Source: Acidovorax sp. FHTAMBA
GTDB lineage: Bacteria > Pseudomonadota > Gammaproteobacteria > Burkholderiales > Burkholderiaceae_C
Assembly: GCF_038958875.1 (NCBI RefSeq)
Contig: NZ_CP152407.1
Coordinates: 3,603,501-3,667,500, forward strand
Direction of reading: 5' to 3'
DNA: 64,000 nucleotides
Shown here: positions 40,848-49,645 of the stretch, piece by piece
Layout of the letters: every line of letters begins with the position of its first letter
Numbering within the stretch: position 1 is the stretch's first letter
Notes under the pieces: generated by a model
Database searches by the model: none
Seen by the model: the letters and a program-made list of their open reading frames with translations, nothing else
Told to the model about the DNA's origin: nothing
Translations under genes and position numbers: made by a program

Positions 40848-41948
40848 ATGAACCTGCCCGCCACCAAAACCTATCGCATTGCCGTCATCGCCGGAGACGG
40901 CATTGGCAAGGAAGTGATGCCCGAAGGCCTGCGCGCCACCCTGGCGGCCGCAGAACGGTTCGGGCTGGGGCTGGAGCTGCACACGTTCGAGTGGGCCAGC
41001 TGCGACTATTACGCGGCCCACGGCAAGATGATGCCCGACGACTGGAAGGCCAAGCTGGCGGGCATGGACGCCATCTTCTTCGGCGCGGTCGGCTGGCCCG
41101 CCACCGTGCCCGACCACATCTCGCTGTGGGGCTCACTGCTCAAGTTCCGCCGCGAGTTTGACCAGTACATCAACCTGCGCCCCGTGCGCCTGTTTGAAGG
41201 CGTGCCCTGCCCGCTGGCCGGCCGCAAGCCCGGCGACATCGACTACTACGTCGTGCGCGAGAACACCGAGGGTGAATACACGTCGCTCGGCGGCATCATG
41301 TACGAGGGTACCGACCGCGAGATCGTGGTCCAGGAATCGGTCTACTCGCGCCACGGCGCCCACCGCCTGCTGAAGTTCGCCTTTGACCTGGCCCAGAGCC
41401 GTCCCAAAAAGCACGTCACGCTGGCCACCAAGAGCAACGGTATCGCCATCAGCATGCCCTGGTGGGACCAGCGCGCCGATGATGTTGCCAAGGGCTACCC
41501 CGAGGTCACACTCGACAAGCAGCACATCGACATCCTCACCGCCCGCTTTGTGCTGCAACCCGGCCGCTTTGACGTGGTGGCCGCCACCAACCTGTTTGGC
41601 GACATCCTCAGTGACCTGGGCCCGGCCACCACCGGCACCATCGGCCTGGCGCCCTCGGCCAACCTGAGCCCCGAGCGCAAGTTCCCCAGCCTGTTCGAGC
41701 CTGTGCACGGCTCGGCACCGGACATCTATGGCAAGAACATCGCCAACCCGATTGCCATGATCTGGTCGGGCGCGCTGATGCTGGACTTTCTCACCGGGGG
41801 CCAGGGCGCGGGCCGGCAGGCACACGACGCCATCGTCACAGCCATCGAAGAGGTGATCAAGAGCGGGCCGCGCACCCCCGACCTGGGCGGCACGGCCAAC
41901 ACCACACAGGTGGGTGAGGCCGTTGCGGGCCTGATAGCGCGGCGGTAA
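40848..41948 (+). CDS. dmlA: Tartrate dehydrogenase/D-malate dehydrogenase (decarboxylating)
   Basis: A 366-residue member of the isocitrate/isopropylmalate dehydrogenase family. The N terminus is YRIAVIAGDGIGKEVMPEG (about 9-27); FDQYINLRPVRLFEGVPCPL (about 104-123) replaces the isopropylmalate pattern, as in DmlA and TtuC; the metal/substrate region DVVAATNLFGDILSDLGPA is near 242-260. It oxidises D-malate or tartrate with NAD, and may decarboxylate. The ATG 40848 is the closest to the family start; the longer frame from 40782 lies in the LysR-dmlA promoter region. Confidence 0.88.
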   Translation: MNLPATKTYRIAVIAGDGIGKEVMPEGLRATLAAAERFGLGLELHTFEWASCDYYAAHGKMMPDDWKAKLAGMDAIFFGAVGWPATVPDHISLWGSLLKFRREFDQYINLRPVRLFEGVPCPLAGRKPGDIDYYVVRENTEGEYTSLGGIMYEGTDREIVVQESVYSRHGAHRLLKFAFDLAQSRPKKHVTLATKSNGIAISMPWWDQRADDVAKGYPEVTLDKQHIDILTARFVLQPGRFDVVAATNLFGDILSDLGPATTGTIGLAPSANLSPERKFPSLFEPVHGSAPDIYGKNIANPIAMIWSGALMLDFLTGGQGAGRQAHDAIVTAIEEVIKSGPRTPDLGGTANTTQVGEAVAGLIARR

Positions 41949-41974
41949 TCCCCCCGGGGGCCCTCCCGTAACCG

Positions 41975-42574
41975 TCAGGTGAACAGCTTGCTGGCGGTCT
42001 CGGCGATCAATTTGCCCTGGAACCGGGCACCGTCCAGATCCATGGCGCTGGGCTGGCGCTGCCCCTGGCCGCCCGCAATGGTGGTCGCGCCGTAAGGGCT
42101 GCCGCCCACCACTTCGTCCAGCGTCATCTGCCCTTGGTAGCTGTACGGCAGGCCGACGATCGTCATGCCGAAATGCAGCAGGTTGGTGATGATGGAGAAC
42201 AGCGTCACCTCCTGCCCACCGTGCTGCGTGGCCGTGGAGGTGAACGCACCCCCTACCTTGCCATTGAGCGCACCGCGCGCCCACAGCCCGCCCGCCTGGT
42301 CCAGAAACGCGGCCATCTGCGAAGGCATGCGGCCAAAACGGGTGGGGGCGCCGACGATGATGGCGTCGTAGCCCTCAAGCTCTGCAACGGTAGCTACGGC
42401 AGCTGACTGGTCCAGCTTGAAATGCGCGCCCTTGGCAATGTCTTCGGGCACGGTCTCCGGCACCCGCTTGACGTCGACTGTCGCGCCCGCAGAGCGCGCC
42501 CCTTCAGCCACGGCCTGGGCCATGGTTTCGATGTGGCCGTACGTGGAATAGTAAAGAACGAGAACTTTGGACAT
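41975..42574 (-). CDS. wrbA: NAD(P)H:quinone oxidoreductase WrbA
   Basis: The 199-residue flavodoxin-like protein has the FMN-binding loop YYSTYGHIETMA (residues about 8-19), APTRFGRMPSQMAAFLDQ (about 76-93) and the C-terminal GGSPYGATTIAGGQGQRQPS region typical of WrbA. It reduces quinones by two electrons and is tetrameric. The ATG at 42574 has AGGAG seven bases upstream. It is convergent with the dehydrogenase gene. Confidence 0.95.
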   Translation of the reverse strand: MSKVLVLYYSTYGHIETMAQAVAEGARSAGATVDVKRVPETVPEDIAKGAHFKLDQSAAVATVAELEGYDAIIVGAPTRFGRMPSQMAAFLDQAGGLWARGALNGKVGGAFTSTATQHGGQEVTLFSIITNLLHFGMTIVGLPYSYQGQMTLDEVVGGSPYGATTIAGGQGQRQPSAMDLDGARFQGKLIAETASKLFT

Positions 42575-42730
42575 GGTGGCTCCTTGAATCCTTGAGGGGT
42601 TGACGCGCCCGCTGGTTGCGCGGCACCCCACGATATTGCGTTTCGTTCATGACAGCAATGGCATGCGAAAGCGCAGCGGCATCAGACGACAGCCGATTGT
42701 CACGACCGCGCCAAGCGCCTGGCACCCACC

Positions 42731-42756
42731 AATAAAAAGCAGCCCAAGGCTGCTTT
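42731..42756 (-). terminator. Intrinsic terminator of pmbA
   Basis: Nine-base-pair stem AAAGCAGCC-caa-GGCTGCTTT (42736-42756). On the minus strand it is followed by a T-rich tail (GCTTTTTATT), 34 bases after the pmbA stop codon. Its A/T flanks could also work on the plus strand. Confidence 0.82.
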
Positions 42757-42789
42757 GTTGTTCGGGACCTGGCTGCAGCGTCGCAGCTG

Positions 42790-44232
42790 TCAGCTACCAG
42801 CCACCTTCATGCGGTTGACGAGAATCGAGCCCACCGTCTTGGCCCCGTAGTTGTAGGCGTCTGCCCCCACGGCCTCGATGCCCTTGAGCATGTCTTTAAG
42901 GTTGCCTGCGATGGTGATCTCGTGCACGGGGTAGGCGATCTTGCCGTTCTCCACCCAGAAGCCGCTGGCGCCGCGCGAGTAGTCGCCCGTCACGTAGTTC
43001 ACGCCCTGGCCCATCAGCTCCACCACAAAGAGGCCCGTGCCCAGCTTTTGCAGCATGGCGTCGAGGTTGTCGCCCGCTTGCGTGAGGCGCGAGGTCATCA
43101 CCAGGTTGTGCGAGCCACCCGCGTTGCCGGTGGTCTTCATGCCCAGCTTGCGGGCCGAGTAGCTTGAGAGAAAGTAGCCTTCCACGCGCCCACCCTTGAC
43201 CACCTTGCGCGGCGCCACGCGCACACCTTCTTCGTCAAAGGGCGAGCTGCCCTTGCCGCGCAGAATGAAGGGGTCTTCCAGGATGTCGATGTGCTTGGGG
43301 AAGACCATCTTGCCCAGCGAGTCGAGCAGGAAGCTGCTCTTGCGGTACAGCGAGCCACCGCTGACGGCCTGCACAAAGCCGCCCAGCAGGCCGGCGGCCA
43401 GGGTCGACTCAAACAGCACCGGGCATTGCGTGGTGGGGATCTTGCGCGAGCCCAGGCGGCTCAGCGCGCGCTGCGCGGCGTAGCGGCCCACGGCCTCGGG
43501 CGAGGCGAGCTCGGCCGCATCGCGCATGGAGCTGTACCAGGCGTCGCGCTGCATCTCGGCGTTCTTGCCGGGCAGCGAGGCGATGGGCGCCACCGAGAAG
43601 CTGTGGCGCGAACTGGCATAACCGCCGCGAAAGCCGCGCGTGTGGGCGCTGAAGAAATGGCTTTGCTGCGCCGATACGCCTGCGCCTTCGGTGTTGGTGA
43701 TGCGGCGGTGCGTCTTGAGCGCGGCAGCTTCGCAGGCCCTGGCGATGTCAGCGGCTTCTTCGCTGGTGATGGCCCAAGGGTGGAAGAGCTGCAGGTCGCG
43801 GTGCGTGTCGGCCGGGGCGATGTCATCGGCGTCCGGCAGGCCTGCCATGGGGTCTTCGGCCGTGAAGCGTGCGATGTCGTACGCGGCCTGCACGGTCTGC
43901 TCGATGGCCTTGTTCGAGAAATCGGACGTGCTGGCGTTGCCACGGCGTTTGCCAAGGTACACCGTCACGCCCAGGGATTTATCGCGGTTGCGCTCCACGT
44001 TCTCCAGCTCGCCCTTGCGCACGCTGACCGACAGGCCGCAACCCTCGGACGCCTCGGCGCCTGCGTCGGTGGCGCCGAGCTTTTTGGCATGGGCCAGGGC
44101 GCGGTCCACCAGGTCTTCAAAGAACGCGCGGCTGTAGCTGAAGCCGTTGTCAGGGGTGCGGGAGGTGGCAGGCGCGGGCGCAGCGGCAGCCGCGCTTTGG
44201 GCGCGCGCGGCGCGGGTGGAGGGTTTTTTCAT
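42790..44232 (-). CDS. pmbA: Metalloprotease subunit PmbA/TldE
   Basis: The 480-residue protein belongs to the TldD/PmbA family, whose heterodimer cleaves small peptides such as microcin precursors and CcdA-type antitoxins. The fold starts near residue 30 (FSYSRAFFEDLVDRALAHAKKLGATDAGAE), with SVRKGELENVERNRDKSLGVTVYLGKRRG at about 64-92 and the C-terminal TGDYSRGASGFWVENGKI. TldE lacks the metal-binding HExxxH of TldD, consistent here. The first 30 residues are Ala/Pro-rich. The ATG at 44232 is divergent from darP, an arrangement conserved in many proteobacteria. Confidence 0.92.
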   Translation of the reverse strand: MKKPSTRAARAQSAAAAAPAPATSRTPDNGFSYSRAFFEDLVDRALAHAKKLGATDAGAEASEGCGLSVSVRKGELENVERNRDKSLGVTVYLGKRRGNASTSDFSNKAIEQTVQAAYDIARFTAEDPMAGLPDADDIAPADTHRDLQLFHPWAITSEEAADIARACEAAALKTHRRITNTEGAGVSAQQSHFFSAHTRGFRGGYASSRHSFSVAPIASLPGKNAEMQRDAWYSSMRDAAELASPEAVGRYAAQRALSRLGSRKIPTTQCPVLFESTLAAGLLGGFVQAVSGGSLYRKSSFLLDSLGKMVFPKHIDILEDPFILRGKGSSPFDEEGVRVAPRKVVKGGRVEGYFLSSYSARKLGMKTTGNAGGSHNLVMTSRLTQAGDNLDAMLQKLGTGLFVVELMGQGVNYVTGDYSRGASGFWVENGKIAYPVHEITIAGNLKDMLKGIEAVGADAYNYGAKTVGSILVNRMKVAGS

Positions 44233-44297
44233 AGCGGCAGCTATGATACTTGTCGCTGTGGCGCGCTCTGCGCCGCTTCTCTTTTTGCCCCCACCCC

Positions 44298-44969
44298 ATG
44301 TCACGCAAACCCAAAAAAGGCTACTTTGTGCGAGGCCAGTTTGTTGCCGAAGGCAGCGAACTGGACATTCAGCTCAAGGCCGAACTCAAAGGCACGCCCG
44401 ATGCCAGCCGCACCGATCTCAAGCGCGAAAGCGACGAACTGCAGGAGCTGGGCAAAGAGCTTTTGAGCCTGCGCGCCGACCTGTTCGACGCCGTGGGCCT
44501 GCCCGACAAACTGGTGGAAGCCCTGGCCGAGGCCAAACGCATCACCAACTTTGAGGGCAAGCGCCGCCAGATGCAGTACGTGGGCAAGATCATGCGCAAG
44601 CTCGAACCCGAGCTGGTGTTGGCCGCCCGCCAGGCGCTGGAAGAACAGCACAAGGGCTCGGCCACCGAAAAGATGCAGTTGCACCTGGCCGAACACTGGC
44701 GCGACCGCCTGATTGCCGATGACGAGGCCCTGGCCCCGTGGATGGCCGAGCATCCCACCACCGACACCCAGCAGCTGCGCGCCTTGGTCCGTCAGGCCCG
44801 CAAGGACGCGCAGCCTGCGGGCAAGGAAGCCAACGTCCAGGTCTCGCAAGGCCTGGCCCCGCGCAAGGGCCGCGCCTACCGCGAACTGTTCCAGCTGGTG
44901 CGCGAGCACCTGGGTGGCGCGGGCGCAAACGATGCCAGCGACATTGACGAGGACCACGGCGATGAGTGA
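44298..44969 (+). CDS. darP: Ribosome biogenesis factor DarP (YjgA, DUF615)
   Basis: The 223-residue, highly charged helical protein fits the DUF615/YjgA family: it begins with a basic segment (MSRKPKKGY) and carries SDELQELGKELLSLRADLFDAVGLPDKLVEAL (about 35-66) and FEGKRRQMQYVGKIMRKLEPE (about 77-97). YjgA associates with late 50S precursors. It is divergent from pmbA and overlaps the mog start by eight bases. Confidence 0.92.
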   Translation: MSRKPKKGYFVRGQFVAEGSELDIQLKAELKGTPDASRTDLKRESDELQELGKELLSLRADLFDAVGLPDKLVEALAEAKRITNFEGKRRQMQYVGKIMRKLEPELVLAARQALEEQHKGSATEKMQLHLAEHWRDRLIADDEALAPWMAEHPTTDTQQLRALVRQARKDAQPAGKEANVQVSQGLAPRKGRAYRELFQLVREHLGGAGANDASDIDEDHGDE

Positions 44970-45573
44970 GCGTTCCGCCCTGCACGACCCGGTGAAGATC
45001 GGCATCGTCTCCATCAGCGACCGCGCCAGCACGGGAGTCTATGAAGACAAGGGCCTGCCTGCGCTGCAGGACTGGCTCTCGCGCGCACTGCACAACCCCA
45101 TCACCTTCGAATCGCGCCTGATCCCCGACGAGCAGGACGGCATCAGCGCGGCGTTGATCGAACTGGTCAACGCAGGCTGTTGCCTGGTGCTGACCACCGG
45201 CGGCACGGGCCCTGCCCTGCGCGACGTGACGCCCGAGGCCACGCTGGCCGTGGCGCACAAGGAGATGCCGGGCTTTGGCGAGCAGATGCGCCAGATCAGT
45301 CTGAAGTTTGTACCCACCGCCATCCTGTCGCGCCAGGTGGCCGTGGTGCGCGACCAGAGCCTCATCATCAACCTGCCCGGCCAGCCCAAGGCGATTGCCG
45401 AGACGCTGGAAGGCCTGAAAGATGCCGAGGGGAAACCGATCGTGCCGGGCATCTTTGCGGCGGTGCCGTACTGCGTGGACCTGATTGGCGGTCCCTATCT
45501 GGAAACGCGCGACGAGGTCTGCAAGGCGTTCCGGCCCAAGAGCGCTGTCCGAGCGCCTAAGCCAACGCTCTAA
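44962..45573 (+). CDS. mog: Molybdopterin adenylyltransferase
   Basis: This 203-residue enzyme activates molybdopterin by adenylylation before molybdenum insertion. MogA/MoaB-fold motifs are present: IGIVSISDRASTGVYEDKG (about residues 13-31), the TTGGTGPALRDVTPEAT loop (about 78-94) and the LPGQPKAIAETL segment (about 138-149). Its ATG lies within the last codons of darP (overlap of eight bases), so translation is coupled. Molybdenum cofactor is required by the nitrate reductase encoded at 23.8-26.6 kb. Confidence 0.93.
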   Translation: MSERSALHDPVKIGIVSISDRASTGVYEDKGLPALQDWLSRALHNPITFESRLIPDEQDGISAALIELVNAGCCLVLTTGGTGPALRDVTPEATLAVAHKEMPGFGEQMRQISLKFVPTAILSRQVAVVRDQSLIINLPGQPKAIAETLEGLKDAEGKPIVPGIFAAVPYCVDLIGGPYLETRDEVCKAFRPKSAVRAPKPTL

Positions 45574-45659
45574 GCTTTTTCCCAAAGGCTTACAGCCGCC
45601 ATCACACCCCTGCTTGCAACCGGCAGGGAACACCTGTTTCACGCAGCCTTTCTATCGCC

Positions 45660-46685
45660 ATGCCCATCTACCGTTGCAACCAATGCAGTTTCGTTTCAGA
45701 AGACGCCACCACACCGGTTGGGACAAGGGTCGCTTGCGGACGATGCGGTACTCCCAGCATGGTCTATGGCACTGTGTTCTACGTGGAGAAGCTGGTCGAA
45801 CGGTATTTTTCCGCACTGCGCGAAGTGGCAGCCCTCCAGCAGCCCGACAAGCCAGTAGAAGACGTCCCCAGCCCAAGCACCACGGGACCCGCGTCTGTGC
45901 GGGTAGTTCCGTCGGAAACACTTGTCGGCATTGATTCGAACAACACGACCTTGCTGGCTACGGCTGAGCAGCACGCTCCGCTGCAGGCGTGGTTTTCTGC
46001 CCGGAAGATTGAAGCCCGCTTCGACTACACACTGGTGGACACCAGCGGGTTTTTCGATGACGCGGCGCGGATGCTGGGAGAGGGGCATGCGCTGTATGCT
46101 GAACTGATTGACCGCGTCCGCTTTGCCTACCGCAAGAGCCACGGGTGGATCAACCTTGAGCTGGGGAACCTGCCTCAAAAGGATGCGCAAGCGATCAATA
46201 CGCTGTGCCGCCAGCTCTACAGCCATACATTCTTCTCGAGGTATCACTACCAGAAACCCGAAAAAATTGTCCGTCTGACCTTGCAGACGGCGCCTGCCGT
46301 GCGTCAATTCTTTGAAGGCGGATGGCTGGAATGGTACGCCTTCATCGAGTTGCTTACCCAGTTGCGCAAGCACGGGCGGCCTGCGTCTTGCGCGCGTAGT
46401 GTGAAGGTCGTGTTCCCGAACGACGATCTGCATGAATTGGACGTGATCGCGTTGCCAGAAGGCCAGGCGCCAATCTGCATCGAATGCAAATCCGGAGAGT
46501 TCCGTCGCGACATCGACAAATATCTTCGTCTGCGCAAGCGCCTGGGCATCGACCGGAGCCGTTTCATCATCTGCGCCACTGATTTGAACGATGAGCAGGC
46601 AGCAGGCCTCACGACCATGTACGAGTTGACCTTTGTGAACCTCGAATCACTCGGCCGACACCTGCAAACGTTGGTGCAAGGCTGA
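45660..46685 (+). CDS. Zinc-ribbon plus PD-(D/E)XK (Card1-like) nuclease, unassigned
   Basis: The 341-residue protein has no close family that I recognise as a whole. An N-terminal zinc ribbon uses Cys6, Cys9, Cys26 and Cys29. A middle region (about 100-200) has no assignable domain. The C terminus fits a PD-(D/E)XK nuclease: Glu224 in GGWLEWYAF, Asp261 in HELDVIA, and Glu275-x-Lys277 in ICIECKSG. The pattern GGWLE...ELDV...IECK is that of the DUF1887/Card1-type nuclease core, but no CARF domain is seen in front of it. Base composition is less GC-biased than the neighbours. It sits alone between mog and cysE. Function inferred only as a metal-dependent nuclease, perhaps defensive. Confidence 0.6.
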   Translation: MPIYRCNQCSFVSEDATTPVGTRVACGRCGTPSMVYGTVFYVEKLVERYFSALREVAALQQPDKPVEDVPSPSTTGPASVRVVPSETLVGIDSNNTTLLATAEQHAPLQAWFSARKIEARFDYTLVDTSGFFDDAARMLGEGHALYAELIDRVRFAYRKSHGWINLELGNLPQKDAQAINTLCRQLYSHTFFSRYHYQKPEKIVRLTLQTAPAVRQFFEGGWLEWYAFIELLTQLRKHGRPASCARSVKVVFPNDDLHELDVIALPEGQAPICIECKSGEFRRDIDKYLRLRKRLGIDRSRFIICATDLNDEQAAGLTTMYELTFVNLESLGRHLQTLVQG

Positions 46686-46698
46686 AGCCCGCCAGCCG

Positions 46699-47478
46699 CT
46701 ACTTGCCCACCAACTCGTTGAGCTTGCCCGCCTCGAACTGCTCCTTGAGCGCGGCATCACACGGCACGCAGTCCTTGTTCTGCGGATTGGCAGACAGCTT
46801 CTCGATGGCCTGCCACAACAGCGCAATCTGGTGCTCCTGCGACGAGGCGTTGTCGATCAGCCCGCGCATGGCCTGCGAGAGCGGGTCGTCCTCCTGCGTG
46901 ATGCCGTAGGCTGTGAACTTGGGAGGCTGCTGGGGTTCGGTCACGTCGGCGCTCTGGCCTTCTTTGGACGGAATGATGCGCGCGGGGATGCCCACGGCCG
47001 TGGCACCTGCGGGCACAGGCTTGATGACCACGGCGTTGCTGCCGATCTTGGCGCCGTCGCCCACTTCAAAGCCGCCCAGCACCTTGGCGCCCGCGCTCAC
47101 CACCACGTTTTTGCCCAGCGTGGGGTGGCGCTTGCTGCCCTTGTACAGCGAGGTCCCGCCCAGCGTCACGCCCTGGTAGATGGTGCAGCCGTCGCCGATC
47201 TCGGCGGTCTCGCCCACCACCACGCCCATGGCGTGGTCAAAGAACACGCGCTCGCCAATCTTGGCGCCGGGGTGGATCTCGATGCCGGTGAGCCAGCGCG
47301 AGAAGTTGGAGATGAAGCGGCCCGGCCATTTGAGGCCGTTGTTCCAGCACCAGTGCGCGGGGCGGTGCAGCCAGATCGCGTGCAGGCCCGGATAACAGGT
47401 GACCACCTCCCACGTGCTGCGCGCGGCAGGATCGCGGTCAAGGATGCACTGGATATCGGAGCGCAGGCGGGCAAACAT
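46699..47478 (-). CDS. cysE: Serine O-acetyltransferase
   Basis: The 259-residue enzyme makes O-acetyl-L-serine for cysteine biosynthesis. A short N-terminal helical part is followed by a left-handed beta-helix with hexapeptide repeats (IHPGAKIGERVFFDHAMGVVVGETAEIGDG near 68-97) and the GVTLGGTSLYKGSKRHPT active-site segment. The N-terminal domain is short, as in the NifP/EpsC-type enzymes. A C-terminal extension of about 80 residues, including two cysteines (CVPC), follows the acyltransferase core. Convergent with the nuclease-like gene. Confidence 0.92.
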   Translation of the reverse strand: MFARLRSDIQCILDRDPAARSTWEVVTCYPGLHAIWLHRPAHWCWNNGLKWPGRFISNFSRWLTGIEIHPGAKIGERVFFDHAMGVVVGETAEIGDGCTIYQGVTLGGTSLYKGSKRHPTLGKNVVVSAGAKVLGGFEVGDGAKIGSNAVVIKPVPAGATAVGIPARIIPSKEGQSADVTEPQQPPKFTAYGITQEDDPLSQAMRGLIDNASSQEHQIALLWQAIEKLSANPQNKDCVPCDAALKEQFEAGKLNELVGK

Positions 47479-47513
47479 CGGTTCTTTTCGTTATGCGTTG
47501 TTGGCCGCACAGT

Positions 47514-48308
47514 CTAGCGTTTCGCCTCTGCGGCCTCGATCATGGCTTTGGCGACACCTCTCAAGATGTGGATTTCTTCAGGGCTGAGCTGCGCGCGATT
47601 GAAAAGCTGGTTAAGGCGGGGCATGAGCTTCTTGGGTGCGGCGGGGTCCAGAAAACCGATGGTGGTAAGCGCCTGCTCCCAGTGGCCCAGCATGCCCGCT
47701 ACCTGGGCGGCGTCGGCCAGGGCGCGCTGTGGTGTGGCATCCAGCACCGGGAACCCGCCCAGCGCCATGCGCCATTCGTAGGCAATCACCTGGATGGCGG
47801 CCCCGAGGTTGAGCGAGCCAAAGCCGGGGTTCGTGGGAATCGACAGTGCCACATGGCAGCGATAGACATCCTCGTTGGTCATGCCGAAACGCTCGGAGCC
47901 AAACAGGAAGGCGACACCCGCCTGGCGCACGGCCGCAGCTTCTGAAATATTGGTGTTTCTGGCCTCCAGCGCTTGTCCATCAAGCGTCAATAGCTCTTTT
48001 TTTAATAGCAAATCGAAATGTTCCCGCGGCGCTGCCGTGGGTGGCCCGAAGTCGCGCGGGGTCATCGCCGTGGCGCACAGGTGGCTGATGCCGTCCAGCG
48101 CTTCATCCAGCGTTGCCACGATACGGGCGTTTTCCAGCACATCCAGGGCGCCACTGGCGCGCTGGATGGTTTCCTCGCGCCGCAGCACGTTGGCCCAGCG
48201 CGGGGCCACCAGCACCAGGTCATCAAACCCCATGGTTTTCATGGCGCGTGCGGCAGCGCCCACATTACCGGCGTGGCTGGTGTTGATCAGGACAAAACGG
48301 GTCTTCAT
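47514..48308 (-). CDS. trmJ: tRNA (cytidine/uridine-2'-O-)-methyltransferase TrmJ
   Basis: A 264-residue SPOUT methyltransferase with the N terminus TRFVLINTSHAGNVGAAARAMKTMGFDDLVLVAPR (about residues 3-37), the SAM-knot segment FLFGSERFGMTNEDVYRCH (about 134-152) and a C-terminal helical extension. It methylates position 32 of tRNAs. Residues about 100-118 (KKELLTLDGQALEARNTNI) are encoded by a copy of the dispersed palindromic repeat (47955-48012) and resemble the repeat-encoded peptide in MutS. Divergent from suhB (176 bases between starts). Confidence 0.9.
   Translation of the reverse strand: MKTRFVLINTSHAGNVGAAARAMKTMGFDDLVLVAPRWANVLRREETIQRASGALDVLENARIVATLDEALDGISHLCATAMTPRDFGPPTAAPREHFDLLLKKELLTLDGQALEARNTNISEAAAVRQAGVAFLFGSERFGMTNEDVYRCHVALSIPTNPGFGSLNLGAAIQVIAYEWRMALGGFPVLDATPQRALADAAQVAGMLGHWEQALTTIGFLDPAAPKKLMPRLNQLFNRAQLSPEEIHILRGVAKAMIEAAEAKR
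47955..48012. repeat. Dispersed palindromic repeat, copy R8, inside trmJ
   Basis: CCAGCGCTTG-tccat-CAAGCGTCAATAGCTC then TTTTTTTTAATAGCAAAT. Read on the minus strand it is translated in frame in trmJ. Flank and tail match intergenic copies R3 and R5. Confidence 0.75.
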
Positions 48309-48484
48309 GGAGCGGATGGACGGGAGGGGAAAAGCGGCCGGTTAGGCAAAAATGAGGCACTGCGGGTAAAATTCCGCCCTCTATTGTCGCCGCCCGCATC
48401 GCCGGGACTGGCCCGACCTCCCCGCTCATCCTGTACGCAGATGCCCGCGCCACCCTGGCCGCGCGCTGCCAACCACCACAATTT

Positions 48485-49441
48485 ATGTCGTCCAACCTGC
48501 ACCCCATGCTTAACGTGGCCATCAAGGCCGCACGCGCCGCCGGCGCCATCATCAACCGCGCGGCCCTTGACGTGGAATCGGTGCGGATCTCGCAAAAGCA
48601 GATCAACGACTTTGTGACCGAAGTGGACCACGCGTCCGAAAAAATCATCATCGAGACGCTGCTCACGGCCTACCCCGGCCACGGCATCCTGGCCGAAGAG
48701 TCGGGCAGCGAATACGGCGCCAAGGATTCGGAATTTGTCTGGATCATCGACCCGCTGGACGGCACCACCAACTTCATCCACGGCTTTCCCGTGTATTGCG
48801 TCAGCATTGCGCTGGCCGTGCGCGGCAAAATCGAGCAGGCCGTCATCTATGACCCCTCGCGCAACGACCTGTTCACCGCCACCAAGGGCCGGGGCGCCTA
48901 CCTGAACGAGCGCCGCATTCGTGTAAGCAAGCGCACCCAGCTCAAGGACTGCCTGATCTCCACGGGCTTTCCCTTCCGCCCGGGCGACAACTTCAAGAGC
49001 TACCTGAACATGATGGCCGACGTGATGCAGCGCACCGCCGGCCTGCGCCGCCCCGGCGCCGCCGCGCTGGACCTGGCCTATGTGGCTGCGGGCTTCACCG
49101 ATGGTTTCTTTGAAACAGGCCTGTCGATCTGGGACGTGGCTGCGGGCTCGCTGCTGGTGACCGAGGCTGGTGGCCTGGTGGGCAATTTCACGGGCGAGGC
49201 GGATTTTCTGGAGCAGCGCGAGTGCCTGGCCGGCAGCCCCCGCATCTACGGCCAGCTGGTGCCTATCCTCTCCAAGTACAGCAAGTTTGCGAGCGCTGGC
49301 GACAAGGCGGCTGTGCGACAGGCGGCTGCGGCAGACGCACCTGTCAGCGCTGAAGCCGAGGCTGCAGCCGATGTGGAGCGCGACACCACGGGTTCCGCCC
49401 CACAGGCCGACGCCCCCAAGAGCGAAGACGCGCCGTTCTAA
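48485..49441 (+). CDS. suhB: Inositol monophosphatase family protein SuhB
   Basis: The 318-residue protein has the Mg-dependent inositol monophosphatase motifs: AEESGSE near 75-81, WIIDPLDGTTNFIHGFP near 91-107 and the C-terminal WDVAAGSLLVTEAGG near 217-231. SuhB also takes part in rRNA antitermination. Residues beyond about 268 form an Ala/Asp/Glu-rich tail (about 50 residues) absent from the 267-residue Escherichia coli protein. A weak ribosome site precedes the ATG at 48485. Confidence 0.92.
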   Translation: MSSNLHPMLNVAIKAARAAGAIINRAALDVESVRISQKQINDFVTEVDHASEKIIIETLLTAYPGHGILAEESGSEYGAKDSEFVWIIDPLDGTTNFIHGFPVYCVSIALAVRGKIEQAVIYDPSRNDLFTATKGRGAYLNERRIRVSKRTQLKDCLISTGFPFRPGDNFKSYLNMMADVMQRTAGLRRPGAAALDLAYVAAGFTDGFFETGLSIWDVAAGSLLVTEAGGLVGNFTGEADFLEQRECLAGSPRIYGQLVPILSKYSKFASAGDKAAVRQAAAADAPVSAEAEAAADVERDTTGSAPQADAPKSEDAPF

Positions 49442-49580
49442 ACCCATCCACCGCGCACGGCAGTTAGGCCAGCACACGATGACCAATGGTGAGATCTCCT
49501 AGCTGAACCGTGCAGCGGGCGAGACGCACACCAGTGCAGCCGTGCAAGGGCAGCCCCGCCGCACTGGCTGCGTCCCCCTT

Positions 49581-49645
49581 CCCGAATTGCGCAGCAATTC
49601 GAGAGAAGGGGGAAGCGACGAAGTCGCTCAGGGGGTTGTCCTTTA
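49581..49645 (-). repeat. Two-hairpin repeat, copy B
   Basis: Hairpins GAATTGC-gca-GCAATTC and AGCGAC-gaa-GTCGCT are joined by GAGAGAAGGGGGA. Position for position it equals 1-65, including the TTA (stop codon on the minus strand) at the end. It ends the HD-GYP gene as copy A ends the CBS-domain gene. Confidence 0.8.
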
